64,000 nt of DNA from Arenibacter algicola (GTDB lineage Bacteria; Bacteroidota; Bacteroidia; Flavobacteriales; Flavobacteriaceae): contig NZ_JPOO01000001.1 of the NCBI RefSeq assembly GCF_000733925.1, forward strand, positions 1,798,001-1,862,000, written 5' to 3'. Both the position numbers and the translations under genes were made by a program. The stretch's first letter is position 1; each line of letters opens with the position of its first letter. Below the pieces are notes generated by a model that was given only the letters and a program-made list of their open reading frames with translations, searched no databases and was not told the origin of the DNA. This document shows positions 25,084-34,689 of the stretch, one piece after another.

Positions 25084-26133
25084 ATGCCAGAAAACAATTA
25101 TCCAAAACTCCACAACGCTTCGTGGCCCGGCGTGGTAGGGAAAGGACCTGATTCAGAGCCACCAATTTCTATAGATACCATGATAGAGCTAACCGCCAAT
25201 GCGGAGGTAGATGGGGTTAAATTTGATGGATTTGACCTTTTTGCTGCCGACCCCCATTTGGATATAGATTCCAATGATGATGGTATTAAAAAAATGGCGG
25301 ATAAGGCAAGGGCCAAAAACCTTGAAATTGGAAGTTTGGTAGCTCCTGTATGGGCCGGTACCGGAGGAGGCTCCGCAATGGGATCCAGGGAGGAACGCAA
25401 TCAGTTTGTAACCCAGGTCCGCAAGGCTTGTATTTTAGGTAAAAAATTGCGCGATTTAGGGATACGTCCCAATGGAGTAATTAGAATAGATTCGTCCGTT
25501 GATCCACATAGCTGGGCAGCAGATCCCGTGGCCAATACAAAATTAATAGCACAAACCTTCCGTGAAGCTTGCGATGTGGCAGCAGATTATGGGGAGTCTC
25601 TAGCGGCAGAAGGTGAAATTTGCTGGGGCGGGATGCACGGTTGGAAGACCATGGTGAACACCCTTGAAGCCGTTGATAGACCTAATATTGGGTTTCAGGC
25701 CGATATGGCCCATACCTTGTTGTATCTCTTAGGTTATAATAAGGAGGACGAAAGAATATTGCCCAAAGACTTCGATTGGAACGATAGGGCAACATTAACC
25801 GAAGGCCTTAAGACCGTAACGGCTGCACTACGCCCATGGACAATTGATTTTCATGTGGCCCAAAATGATGGCACGGTGTTCGGGTCTGGATCCCATGATA
25901 AAACAGGAAGGCATTGCCAAGCCACGGATCCAAACGGAAAATTGGACATCGCTGTGGATGCGGGCCATTGGTTGCGGGATGAAAACGGTATCCTGACCAA
26001 AAAAATCAGGCATATCTGTTGGGATGGCTGTATGTTTCCCAACGATGTTATGATGCAGCCCAAAACTTGGAACGATATTTTAGGTGCCATGATCAAGGTT
26101 CGCCAAATGCATGGCTGGTACGAAGCGCCTTAA
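25084..26133 (+). CDS. Sugar isomerase/epimerase-like TIM-barrel protein
   Basis: The 349-residue cytosolic protein is a xylose-isomerase-like TIM barrel (AP-endonuclease-2 family) with likely metal-site residues in LAAEGEICWGG (Glu), GFQADMAHTLLY (Asp/His) and TIDFHVAQNDGTV (His). It lacks a signal peptide and is 24 bases after the ThuA gene. It is longer than the ketose 3-epimerase at 20011 and not closely similar to it, so the two probably act on different intermediates. IolE/IolI-like dehydratase or isomerase activity is possible. The exact reaction is unassigned. Confidence 0.75.
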   Translation: MPENNYPKLHNASWPGVVGKGPDSEPPISIDTMIELTANAEVDGVKFDGFDLFAADPHLDIDSNDDGIKKMADKARAKNLEIGSLVAPVWAGTGGGSAMGSREERNQFVTQVRKACILGKKLRDLGIRPNGVIRIDSSVDPHSWAADPVANTKLIAQTFREACDVAADYGESLAAEGEICWGGMHGWKTMVNTLEAVDRPNIGFQADMAHTLLYLLGYNKEDERILPKDFDWNDRATLTEGLKTVTAALRPWTIDFHVAQNDGTVFGSGSHDKTGRHCQATDPNGKLDIAVDAGHWLRDENGILTKKIRHICWDGCMFPNDVMMQPKTWNDILGAMIKVRQMHGWYEAP

Positions 26134-26200
26134 GATAATAGGCGTATTGTACATTCGATAAAGTTGGAATTTTAATTTAAAATAAAAAAATAGAGTACAC

Positions 26201-27355
26201 ATGTCAAGTAAGAAAGAATTACGAATAGGAATGGTAGGTTACGGATTTATGGGAAGAACCCATTCCAATGGATATCGCAGGGTGGGCAATTTTTTTCCCG
26301 AACTGGAATATCAACCTGTATTAAAAGCAATTTGCGGGCGAAACCTTGAACGTACCCAGGCCTTTGCCGATCAATGGGGCTATGAGTCCGTGGAAACCGA
26401 TTGGAGAAAGCTTATTGCCCGTGATGACATTGATGCCATAGATATTTGTACCCCTAATAATATGCACGCCGAAATTGCCATTGCGGCGGCAGAAGCCGGA
26501 AAAATGGTTTTATGTGAAAAACCTTTGGCGCGTACCGTTGCGGAAGCTCAGCCTATGGTCGATGCCATAGAAAAGGCAGGAGTTCCCAATACAGTGTATT
26601 TCAATTACAGGAGATTGCCATCGGTAACTCTTGCCAAACAACTTATAGATGCTGGTAAATTGGGTAAAATATTTCATTATAGGGCTAATTTCCTGCAGGA
26701 TTGGACCATTAGTCCAGAACTTCCACAAGGTGGGGAGGGTTTATGGCGCTTGGATAATGATGCGGCCGGATCGGGTGTTACTGGAGACCTGTTGGCACAT
26801 TGTATAGATACGGCCATGTGGTTAAATGGAGGGATCAAGGATGTTTCCGCCATGACCGAAACTTTTATCAAAGAAAGAGTACATACCGGTACGGGGGAAA
26901 AACAGGAAGTAACCATAGATGACGCCTGTATGTTTCATTGTCATTTCGATAATGGCTCTTTGGGCCTTTTTGAATCTACAAGATATGCTAGAGGACATAA
27001 GGCCTTATATACATTTGAAATAAATGGGGAACACGCCTCCATAAAATGGAACTTGCATGACTTAAGTCGCTTGGAATATTTTGACCATAGGGATGAATCC
27101 CAGGAGAGAGGATGGCGTTCCATCCATGTTACGGATGGTGATCATCCTTACATGGATAAATGGTGGGTACCAGGACTGTCTATTGGGTATGAGCATAGTT
27201 TTGTACATCAAATAGCAGATTTTCTCAAAGCCCTTCAGGAAGGGAAACCATGCTCACCTACATTTAGGGAAGCTCAGGAAACACAGAAAGTTTGCGAGGC
27301 CGTTTTGGAGTCGGCAAAAACGAAGAGCTGGAAAGACACTGGTGTCAAATGGTAA
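26201..27355 (+). CDS. Gfo/Idh/MocA family oxidoreductase 1
   Basis: The 384-residue cytosolic protein has an N-terminal Rossmann domain (IGMVGYGFMGRTHSNGY, then AIDICTPNNMHAEIAIAAAEAGKMVLCEKPLA). In the C-terminal alpha/beta domain, GEGLWRLDNDAAGSGVTGDLLAHCIDTAMWL holds the usual catalytic Asp/His (LLAHCID). The CEKPLA motif with its Lys is intact. These enzymes use NAD(P) to oxidise or reduce inositols, sugars or sugar acids. It lacks a Tat signal, so unlike some secreted glycoside-3-oxidoreductases of the family it acts in the cytosol. It lies in the middle of the operon. Confidence 0.88.
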   Translation: MSSKKELRIGMVGYGFMGRTHSNGYRRVGNFFPELEYQPVLKAICGRNLERTQAFADQWGYESVETDWRKLIARDDIDAIDICTPNNMHAEIAIAAAEAGKMVLCEKPLARTVAEAQPMVDAIEKAGVPNTVYFNYRRLPSVTLAKQLIDAGKLGKIFHYRANFLQDWTISPELPQGGEGLWRLDNDAAGSGVTGDLLAHCIDTAMWLNGGIKDVSAMTETFIKERVHTGTGEKQEVTIDDACMFHCHFDNGSLGLFESTRYARGHKALYTFEINGEHASIKWNLHDLSRLEYFDHRDESQERGWRSIHVTDGDHPYMDKWWVPGLSIGYEHSFVHQIADFLKALQEGKPCSPTFREAQETQKVCEAVLESAKTKSWKDTGVKW

Positions 27356-27456
27356 CCTCAAGCTTATCCAGATAAGGGAAGTTCATTGTTTATAATTGAA
27401 TAATCAATTTTTAAACTTTATTTTGAACAAGAAAATAAAATTAACAATTTAATGCT

Positions 27457-28569
27457 ATGAGTAATTCTATAAAAGGATTTTGTCTTCAATCCAACGAAAA
27501 AATATATCCGAACACCGGTCAATCTGTCCTTAGTAATTCTGCAGTGGTAGACATGGAAATGCCGCCTTTAAAGGAGGGGGAAATTTTGGCAAAAACACTG
27601 TATACGGGAATTTGTGGTTCGGACAATAGTGCAACTATTGGTAAGGCCAATTTTGATTGGGTGCAGCGTCCAAGGGTAATTGGGCACGAGTTTAGCGCCG
27701 AGGTTTTGGAATTGGGACCTGGTGACCATGGTGACCTTAAGGTGGGGGATATTTTTACTCCCTTGGCCATGTTGGGTTGCAGGGATGAGGAATGTCCGGC
27801 CTGTAGCGTTTCCAAATGGAATTTATGTCCGAAAAAGGAAATAATCGGTTTTCATAGAAACGGCGGGTTTGGACAACAAGTAGTGTTGGAGTCGGATCGG
27901 GTGGTGCCCTTAATGAAAGGCCTTACCCCGGCCCAAGGTGCCTTGGTAGAACCTTTATCCATAATAACCAATGCCCTATATAACAAATGCGACATTAAGC
28001 CGGGACAGGACGTAGTTGTAACAGGCTGCGGAATTATCGGAATGATGTCGGCCGAAGTTGCCCGTGCGGCCGGAGCTAGAGTTGCTGTAACAGGAATTGC
28101 CCACGATCGGGATATCAGATTGAAAAGAGCCAAGGAAAGAGGTTTCATTACCATAGAAGTGTCACCGGAAAATTCCTTGACCACCCAATTGAAAAACGGC
28201 ATTACCGATGATAACGGTGTTCCGTTTGGATCAAATGGAAAGGTAGATTTGCTAATAGAATGTTCAGGTGTTCCACCAGTATTAACAGAAGCGATTGGTG
28301 TTGTTAAACCTGAAGGAGATATATGCGTTATTGCCACTTACGGAACGGATGTACAGATAAATGCCACTCACCTTACCCGAACCTCCTTAAATATGAGAGG
28401 CTCCATGGGGTCTTGCAGGGCAGACTATATGGCTGCACAAAAATTGATGGTAACCGGTATTTTTCCTTCTGAACACTACACGGATTACTACGATTTTAAA
28501 GACATTAACCAAGCTTTTGAAGATTCGATAAAGGCAAATAATATGAAGGCCGTTGTAAAAATGAACTGA
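27457..28569 (+). CDS. Zinc-dependent alcohol/polyol dehydrogenase (MDR)
   Basis: The 370-residue protein has the catalytic zinc set Cys53 (GICGSD), His77-Glu78 (GHEF) and a later Glu in VEPLSI. The structural zinc cysteines are Cys108, 113, 116 and 124. The Rossmann motif VVVTGCGIIGMMSAEVARAAGA follows. This is the sorbitol/threonine dehydrogenase-like branch, which oxidises secondary alcohols of polyols or sugars with NAD(P). The third Gly position reads GCGIIG, which is acceptable for the family. Its place between a Gfo/Idh/MocA and an SDR fits a stepwise sugar oxidation route. Confidence 0.88.
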   Translation: MSNSIKGFCLQSNEKIYPNTGQSVLSNSAVVDMEMPPLKEGEILAKTLYTGICGSDNSATIGKANFDWVQRPRVIGHEFSAEVLELGPGDHGDLKVGDIFTPLAMLGCRDEECPACSVSKWNLCPKKEIIGFHRNGGFGQQVVLESDRVVPLMKGLTPAQGALVEPLSIITNALYNKCDIKPGQDVVVTGCGIIGMMSAEVARAAGARVAVTGIAHDRDIRLKRAKERGFITIEVSPENSLTTQLKNGITDDNGVPFGSNGKVDLLIECSGVPPVLTEAIGVVKPEGDICVIATYGTDVQINATHLTRTSLNMRGSMGSCRADYMAAQKLMVTGIFPSEHYTDYYDFKDINQAFEDSIKANNMKAVVKMN

Positions 28570-28629
28570 TAATTCGTTAGTCCTTGTACAGGCCTACAAC
28601 CTAATATAAAAAAAACTAGCATTAAGATT

Positions 28630-29649
28630 ATGCACAAAATATTTATTACCGGAGGTACCGGCTGTATAGGATCGGTGACGATTTATAAGCTTCTACAATC
28701 AAAAGAGGTTGGGAAAATTGTTATTGCAACCCGCTCCAATAATGTAGACCCATTAAAATTATGGCTACCTGATGATTTGGATCCCCGTTTAGAGTTCGTT
28801 ACTCTGGATGTTTCCAATTACAAGGAGCTTGAAAGGGTGTTGTTCGAAGTGGATCCCACACACATTATACATTTAGGGGCATATCAAAGTCCGGATTGTT
28901 CCCGTGATCATATTGGTGGCATGGAAATAAATACTGGTGGTACGATGGCCCTTTTTGATGCCGCTGAAAAATTAACCAACCTCAAGAGGTTCGTTTTTGC
29001 AAGCTCAGCTGCCGTTTACGGAATGAGGTCTATGTATCCACAAGATATAATTAATGAGGATGTTCCCTTGGCTCCACCCAACCACTATGGGATATGGAAG
29101 TTATCTGGTGAACACTTGGCTCGTTTATTTCACGATAATACCAAAGTACCTACCGTTTGTCTTAGGTTGAACACCACCTATGGAAAAGGAAGGGACAAAG
29201 GAAAGACATCTGCACCGACCAATGCCTTAAAGGCCATTGTCTTGGGAGCTGTGGATGGAAAAGTAATTCCATTTGAAATGCCATACCAGGGTAGGGAAAA
29301 CTACCATTTTGTGGAGGATGTGGGAGCACAATTCGCTGCCTGTGCTCTACAGCCATACGAAGGCTTCGGTGCTTTTAATATACAGGGGGAGACTATTCCG
29401 ATTACATCATTTTTGGATATTATAAAAGAACAGGCTACCGCTTTGGGTATGGGGGAATATGTATCCCTTTCCGTTACCGACGGTGCTCCGCCCAACCTGT
29501 TCGTATGCGATTTGGATCATAGTAAAATAGCAAGCACATTCAAAGACTTGCCGTTGACAGAAATAGCAGAGGGAATACGAAGGTCGTTGATCGAGTTCAA
29601 AGCTATGGCAGAAAAGGGCACATTAAAATATTCTACGGCTGCCTCATGA
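28630..29649 (+). CDS. NAD(P)-dependent epimerase/dehydratase (extended SDR)
   Basis: The 339-residue protein has the extended-SDR nucleotide motif ITGGTGCIGS, the active-site segment FASSAAVYG, and the catalytic Tyr/Lys in HYGIWKLSGE. The later pattern YHFVEDVGAQFAACAL is typical of nucleotide-sugar epimerases and sugar-acid dehydrogenases of this family, such as DenD-like enzymes. It overlaps the following Gfo/Idh/MocA gene by 4 bases (ATGA at 29646-29649), evidence of translational coupling. The substrate may be a free sugar or acid rather than a nucleotide sugar, given the catabolic context. That is inference. Confidence 0.83.
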   Translation: MHKIFITGGTGCIGSVTIYKLLQSKEVGKIVIATRSNNVDPLKLWLPDDLDPRLEFVTLDVSNYKELERVLFEVDPTHIIHLGAYQSPDCSRDHIGGMEINTGGTMALFDAAEKLTNLKRFVFASSAAVYGMRSMYPQDIINEDVPLAPPNHYGIWKLSGEHLARLFHDNTKVPTVCLRLNTTYGKGRDKGKTSAPTNALKAIVLGAVDGKVIPFEMPYQGRENYHFVEDVGAQFAACALQPYEGFGAFNIQGETIPITSFLDIIKEQATALGMGEYVSLSVTDGAPPNLFVCDLDHSKIASTFKDLPLTEIAEGIRRSLIEFKAMAEKGTLKYSTAAS

Positions 29650-30617
29650 AAGATATAGGAATAGGATTTATTGGAGCGGGAGATATAGCCAATTTGCATG
29701 CAGAAGCTATAAATAGTTTACCAGGTGCCCAACTTGTGGGTCTATGGAACAGAACTTTTGAGAAGGGGGCAAAAAAAGCGAAAATTTTCGGGTGTAAAAC
29801 CTATAAAACGGAAGATGAATTGTTTCAGGACCCCCAAATCGATGCCGTTTTTATATTGACCAATATGGAAACCCATTGCGATTATACCATTAGGGCGGCC
29901 AAGGCAGGAAAACATATATTGGTAGAAAAACCGGCAGCCTCTAGTATTGCCGAATTGGAATTGATGCAGGCAGCTGTTAAATCTGCAGGTGTAAAATGCA
30001 TGCCTGTCCATAATTATATCTATGAGGCAGGGATAAAAAGAGCAAAGTCTATGATCGAGAGCGGCAAATTGGGTGATATTTCCCAATTCTATATGATGTA
30101 CAACATACATCATGCCGAGGATATCAGGGCCCGTTATCCCGGGGTCATTCGCCAGATATTGACCCATCATAGCTATACTATGCTATATTTGGCCGGACAG
30201 CCAAAAACAATTTCTTGTTTAAAACATACTGTAGATACGACCATTGCCCCGCAAGAGAATGTGGCCATGGCCAATATTAAAATGCAGAACGGTACCTTGA
30301 GCCATTTATCGGCTAGCTTTGCCAATGATGACCATGCAGGAGATCCCTGGACTTGTATTATAAAAGTTATTGGGACAAAAGGTAGTACGCGATACAGCTA
30401 TAGGGATTGGGTAATAAATGATCGTAACGGAGCCCATTCGCAAACGTATCAGGCCTATCCCGAATCCATAAAGAATACGGCAACGCATTTCATAAATAAT
30501 GTACTTCGGAATAATGAAGAGGCACTTTCCAGCCTAGAGGATGCCATTACATGCCAGCAAATTATAGAGGCTTGTGAAAAATCCGAAAAGGAAGGAATAC
30601 ACGTGAATATCAATTAA
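29646..30617 (+). CDS. Gfo/Idh/MocA family oxidoreductase 2
   Basis: The 323-residue cytosolic protein starts inside the stop codon of the SDR gene. It has the Rossmann start IGFIGAGDIANLHAEAI, the family motif HILVEKPAASS, and a C-terminal domain with RYPGVIRQILTHHSYTMLYL supplying catalytic histidines. It is about 60 residues shorter than the 26201 protein and clearly a different subfamily. It probably catalyses another NAD(P)-dependent step in the same pathway. The 18-base gap to the following cytochrome-fused gene indicates that it belongs to the same transcript. Confidence 0.87.
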   Translation: MKDIGIGFIGAGDIANLHAEAINSLPGAQLVGLWNRTFEKGAKKAKIFGCKTYKTEDELFQDPQIDAVFILTNMETHCDYTIRAAKAGKHILVEKPAASSIAELELMQAAVKSAGVKCMPVHNYIYEAGIKRAKSMIESGKLGDISQFYMMYNIHHAEDIRARYPGVIRQILTHHSYTMLYLAGQPKTISCLKHTVDTTIAPQENVAMANIKMQNGTLSHLSASFANDDHAGDPWTCIIKVIGTKGSTRYSYRDWVINDRNGAHSQTYQAYPESIKNTATHFINNVLRNNEEALSSLEDAITCQQIIEACEKSEKEGIHVNIN

Positions 30618-30635
30618 TTATATACCAAAAAAAAG

Positions 30636-33600
30636 ATGAATATTAACAAAAACGTTGTTAGCGGAAAGTTATTCCTAATGCTTTTCCTAGTCCTTGGATT
30701 CTACAGTTGTAGTAAAGAGGAAGACAACACCTTAAAAATTTCCCCCAATTCCCATATCGTTCTGGTGGGTAATAATTTGGGATCACGTATGATGAACTTT
30801 GGGCATTTCGAAACTGAAATGCAACTTCGCTACCCCAATGATTCATTGTTTATCCGTAATATGTGCGATGGCGGTAACACACCCGGTTTTAGGCCACATC
30901 CCGCAAGAAATTCGCCTTGGGCGTTTCCTGGTGCGGAAAAATTTGAGCATGAGTCCGGACAGGCTATACATTTTGAGGATGATGAAGACGGACGTCGGTC
31001 TGGCCCTATAGGCCATTTTCCTTCTCCTGATGAGTGGATTACCAGCCTAAAGGCCGATATAATCATCGGATTTTTTGGATATCCAGAATCCTTTGAAGGA
31101 GCAGACGGGGTTGATAATTACAAAGAGGAATTACGCGCTTTTATCAAGCACACGCTTAGTCAAAAATATAATGGTTCCACTCCTCCACAATTGGCGCTTG
31201 TTTCCCCAATAGCCTTTGAAGACCTTTCTGATAAGATGGATCTGCCTGATGGAAAAAAGGAAAATGGGAACCTTGAGCTGTATACGGCTGCCATGAAGGA
31301 GGTTGCGGCTGAAGAAGGAGTCTTACTTGTAGATGCATATGAACAAACCAAGGAATGGTACCAAACGGAAAGTACAGATTTAACACAAGATGGATTTCAG
31401 TTGACCGATTATGGTTATCAGAAATTTGCCAAGCTATTGGCCGATAAAGTTTTTGGAACCAAGGAAAGTAAGGCAGAAGAGAACCGTGAATTGGTACATG
31501 AAGCTGTGAATGAGAAAAACTGGTTCTGGCACAACGATTTTAAAATTCCCAATACTGTTCATGTTTATGGAAGACGTTATGATCCCTATGGTCCGGACAA
31601 TTACCCTTACGAAATAGAGAAAATACGGCAGATGACCGCCATTAGGGATACGGCCATTTGGCAGGCTCTTGAGGGTAAAAAAATGGATTTGGCCAAAAGC
31701 GATGCCAAGACCAGAACATTGCCCGAAGTTGAGACCAATTATAAGCCCAGCGACAAAAATGGAACCCCTGAATATTTATATGGACAGGATGCATTGGACA
31801 AGATTAAGCCGGCGCCAGGGTACAAGGTAGAACTTTTTGCTTCGGAAGTGGAGTTTCCAGATCTTGCCAATCCCGTACAAATATCCTTCGACAACAAAGG
31901 AAGGCTATGGGTAGGGGTAATGCCCAGTTACCCACATTACAAACCTGGTGACAGTAAACCCAACGATAAGTTATTGATATTTGAGGATACCGATAATGAT
32001 GGTAAGGCAGATAAACAAACTGTTTTTGCGGACGGACTTCATCTCACTATAGGGTTTGAATTTGCGCCAGAAGGCGTATACGTTTCCCAAGGGACCAACT
32101 TGGTTTTGTTAAAGGATACCGACGGGGACGACAAGGCCGATACAAAGGACATCATTTTAAGTGGTTTTGATGATCATGATACCCACCATGCCATTAGCGC
32201 CTTTACAACCGATCCATCTGGGGCTATCTATATGGGAGAAGGGGTGTTCCTGCATACAAATGTGGAAACCGCTTATGGAAATGTTAGAGGAACCAATGGT
32301 GGTTTTTATAGGTACAGCCCACAAAGACATCATCTGGAGCGTACGGCACAACTGCCCATTCCTAATCCATGGGGTATTGCTTTCGATGATTGGGGACAAC
32401 CATTTTTTGAACATACCTCGGGACCGTCTGCTACTTGGATGATGCCGGGAACCATTGTACCTAGGTATGGTGTAAGTTCTCCCTTGCCTGAAAACCTTAT
32501 TGAAAAGGACCACTTGGTGAGGCCCACTTCAGGATTGGAATTTGTGTCGAGTAGGCATTTTCCTGACGCGGCACAGGGCAATATGTTGATTGCCAATACA
32601 ATTGGATTTTTGGGGATCAAAGAGCATTCTATGGTAGATGACCCCAAAACGGCTGGTTATGTGAGTAAACATCAAGAGGATTTAATATCTGCAAGCGATA
32701 AGAATTTTAGACCTGTTGATATGGAATTTGCTCCGGATGGCTCCCTGTACTTCATAGATTGGCACAATGTACTTATAGGCCATATGCAGCACAATGCGCG
32801 CGACCCACTACGTGATCATGTTCATGGAAGAATATATCGTATTACCTATCCATCCAGACCCTTGGTGGAACCGGCCAAAATTGTTGATGCCAGCATTGAT
32901 GAATTATTGGATAATCTTAAACTTCCGGAATATCGTACCCGCTACAGGACCAAAAGGGAATTGAGGGCCAGGGATGCCTCCGAAGTTTTATCAAAATTAA
33001 AAACATGGGTGTCAAGCTTGGATACAAATGACCCAAGGTACGAACACCACGTCTTGGAAGCCCTTTGGGTTACATGGGGCTTGAATAAGGTTGATGGGCA
33101 ATTGCTTGAACAAATGCTGAATGCCAAAGATTTCAAGGCTCGTGCAGCTGCAGTAGGTGTTCTAAGGTATGCCGGACATCAGATACCAGATCAGGCTGAA
33201 CTTCTTATGCAGGCCGCCAAAGATGACAATCCAAGGGTAAGGTTGGAAGCCTTGGTTGCAGCTTCATGGTTGGGCAGGGACACTGGAATTCCAATTATCA
33301 CCGAAGCTGGTAAAAAAGGCTTGGATAAATGGATGGAAAAGCCATATGAATCAGCTATTGCCCATTTAAACGGACACAAGGCGGGTGAAGAACCCAAAGA
33401 GGTGATAAAGACCGACCTTAAAGGCAAGGATTTGGAACTTTTGGTTGCAGGTAGGGAAATATACATGAGGGATGGCTATTGTGCCACCTGTCACCAAGCC
33501 GATGGTCAAGGGCTGGAGGCCTCAGGCTTTCCACCACTTGCAGGATCGGAATGGGTAACCGGTAATGTGGATAGACTTATAAAGTTGACCACCAATGGTC

Positions 33601-33845
33601 TCATGGGGCCAATTGTGGTCAATGGTAAGACCTATCCAGGTCAGGTGCCTATGACCCCTTTTGGAAATTTACTTACTGCAGATGAAACTGCAGCTGTATT
33701 GACTTATATAAGAAATACCTTTGGTAATAAGGCCACCCCAATTTCACCGGAGAAAGTGAAAGAGGTACGTGAGCAGATCAAGGATAAGCAAGGATTTTAT
33801 TCGCCGGAAGAATTATTAAAAGAACACCCGCACGGTAGCAAGTAA
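30636..33845 (+). CDS. PVC-type heme-binding dehydrogenase, 1069 residues, SGNH-like N-terminus and cytochrome c tail
   Basis: A lipoprotein signal (lipobox FYSC) precedes an SGNH-like domain (about residues 35-270) with LVGNNLG in place of the GDS Ser motif. A PVC-type membrane-bound-dehydrogenase beta-propeller follows (about 390-760; YKVELFASEVEFPDLANPVQISFDNKGRLWVGV, and calcium-type repeats DTDNDGKADKQ and DTDGDDKADTK). Next come HEAT-like helices (about 770-920) and a mono-heme cytochrome with CATCHQADGQG near residue 949. It would oxidise a sugar or polyol in the periplasm and pass electrons to respiration. It closes the operon, with a terminator 33 bases downstream. The N-terminal hydrolase domain looks inactive. 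Confidence 0.85.
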   Translation: MNINKNVVSGKLFLMLFLVLGFYSCSKEEDNTLKISPNSHIVLVGNNLGSRMMNFGHFETEMQLRYPNDSLFIRNMCDGGNTPGFRPHPARNSPWAFPGAEKFEHESGQAIHFEDDEDGRRSGPIGHFPSPDEWITSLKADIIIGFFGYPESFEGADGVDNYKEELRAFIKHTLSQKYNGSTPPQLALVSPIAFEDLSDKMDLPDGKKENGNLELYTAAMKEVAAEEGVLLVDAYEQTKEWYQTESTDLTQDGFQLTDYGYQKFAKLLADKVFGTKESKAEENRELVHEAVNEKNWFWHNDFKIPNTVHVYGRRYDPYGPDNYPYEIEKIRQMTAIRDTAIWQALEGKKMDLAKSDAKTRTLPEVETNYKPSDKNGTPEYLYGQDALDKIKPAPGYKVELFASEVEFPDLANPVQISFDNKGRLWVGVMPSYPHYKPGDSKPNDKLLIFEDTDNDGKADKQTVFADGLHLTIGFEFAPEGVYVSQGTNLVLLKDTDGDDKADTKDIILSGFDDHDTHHAISAFTTDPSGAIYMGEGVFLHTNVETAYGNVRGTNGGFYRYSPQRHHLERTAQLPIPNPWGIAFDDWGQPFFEHTSGPSATWMMPGTIVPRYGVSSPLPENLIEKDHLVRPTSGLEFVSSRHFPDAAQGNMLIANTIGFLGIKEHSMVDDPKTAGYVSKHQEDLISASDKNFRPVDMEFAPDGSLYFIDWHNVLIGHMQHNARDPLRDHVHGRIYRITYPSRPLVEPAKIVDASIDELLDNLKLPEYRTRYRTKRELRARDASEVLSKLKTWVSSLDTNDPRYEHHVLEALWVTWGLNKVDGQLLEQMLNAKDFKARAAAVGVLRYAGHQIPDQAELLMQAAKDDNPRVRLEALVAASWLGRDTGIPIITEAGKKGLDKWMEKPYESAIAHLNGHKAGEEPKEVIKTDLKGKDLELLVAGREIYMRDGYCATCHQADGQGLEASGFPPLAGSEWVTGNVDRLIKLTTNGLMGPIVVNGKTYPGQVPMTPFGNLLTADETAAVLTYIRNTFGNKATPISPEKVKEVREQIKDKQGFYSPEELLKEHPHGSK

Positions 33846-34237
33846 TTCGGTAAAAGTTTAATATAAATATTTGGTTCAAAGGCCGGTTGAAGGATTTTCC
33901 TCATACCGGCCTTTTTATATTTTTATGCCTCAAGGTTATTTTTGATAGGACCTTTGGGTATTTTTATTACAGTAATTAAAAGGTGGCTATCTCTAGTTCA
34001 AATCTGTTTATTTTTAGTTCCAAAAGCCGATATGAAGTTTAGAATCCGATTTAAATTTTTGCTGGGAAAAAGTTCTTTTCTGCTAAGTTTATGTTAAAAA
34101 TCGTTGTTTTTTAGGTTTAATCATTAATAAGCCATATTATTCCCGATTAATGTGTTAAGTTTTCATATGTTTATGCGACTAAGGAAATTTAGTACACTTT
34201 GAATTAATAGTTGAACAGTAAAAACTAGTTATTAAAT
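33846..34237. other. 392-bp region after the sugar operon
   Basis: Besides the operon terminator this AT-rich stretch has only a chance-like 21-codon frame near 34032 and the leader of the 68-residue gene. No RNA gene or repeat seen. Confidence 0.5.
33878..33914 (+). terminator. Rho-independent terminator of the sugar operon
   Basis: Arms AAAGGCCGGT (33878-33887) and ACCGGCCTTT (33905-33914) are followed by more T residues. Confidence 0.85.
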
Positions 34238-34444
34238 ATGGGAAGGCCGGCGACAAAACCAACGGAACTTAAGGACGGATATTATATAGAAGTTCGAAAT
34301 AGAAACCAGAAAACTGGGGGTATAAAAATTAGAAGGGATACAGAGGAGCAAATGCTTCTTGCCCTGGAAGAATATAAAAAGAGCAAGGACGTAACAGTAC
34401 TTGGAGAATTAAAAAATGGTAAAATGCTGGATTTGGCGGGTTAA
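34238..34444 (+). CDS. Small charged protein of unknown function (68 residues)
   Basis: A complete 68-codon frame with ATG start, in its own transcription unit between two terminators. The product is rich in Lys/Glu/Arg and has a regular strand-strand-helix-strand look: GYYIEVRNR, GIKIRRD, then TEEQMLLALEEYKKSKD and VTVLGELKNGKML. There is no signal peptide or membrane helix, and I recognise no named domain. The clean compositional profile and the dedicated terminator right after the stop support a real gene. A nucleic-acid-binding or regulatory role is possible from the charge pattern, but that is speculation. Confidence 0.7.
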   Translation: MGRPATKPTELKDGYYIEVRNRNQKTGGIKIRRDTEEQMLLALEEYKKSKDVTVLGELKNGKMLDLAG

Positions 34445-34473
34445 CCCCGCAAAAATACAGTGTGGTAATAAAA

Positions 34474-34499
34474 AACCCTGCTTTCTTTTGGGCAGGGTT
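34474..34499 (+). terminator. Rho-independent terminator of the 68-residue gene
   Basis: Arms AACCCTGC and GCAGGGTT (34474-34481, 34492-34499) are followed by AATTTTTT. Confidence 0.85.
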
Positions 34500-34689
34500 A
34501 ATTTTTTGTAAAAAGCATTACTATATTTTAATGCAACAGTATTTCAGTCATCGGGAATATCCCCGAGCGAAAATTTATCACTGATGATTTAATATGCTGC
34601 TCCAGCATCCGTTGGGCCCCCAATAATCTTTATGCTCTAAGTTCTTGGAATTCCTACTATTTTTAATTGGGTTCAATCTATATCATTAC

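Noticed and set aside
34032..34097. 21-codon frame with basic start before the 68-residue gene
   Set aside because: Too short, no distinctive membrane or charge pattern, and in AT-rich sequence where such frames are expected.
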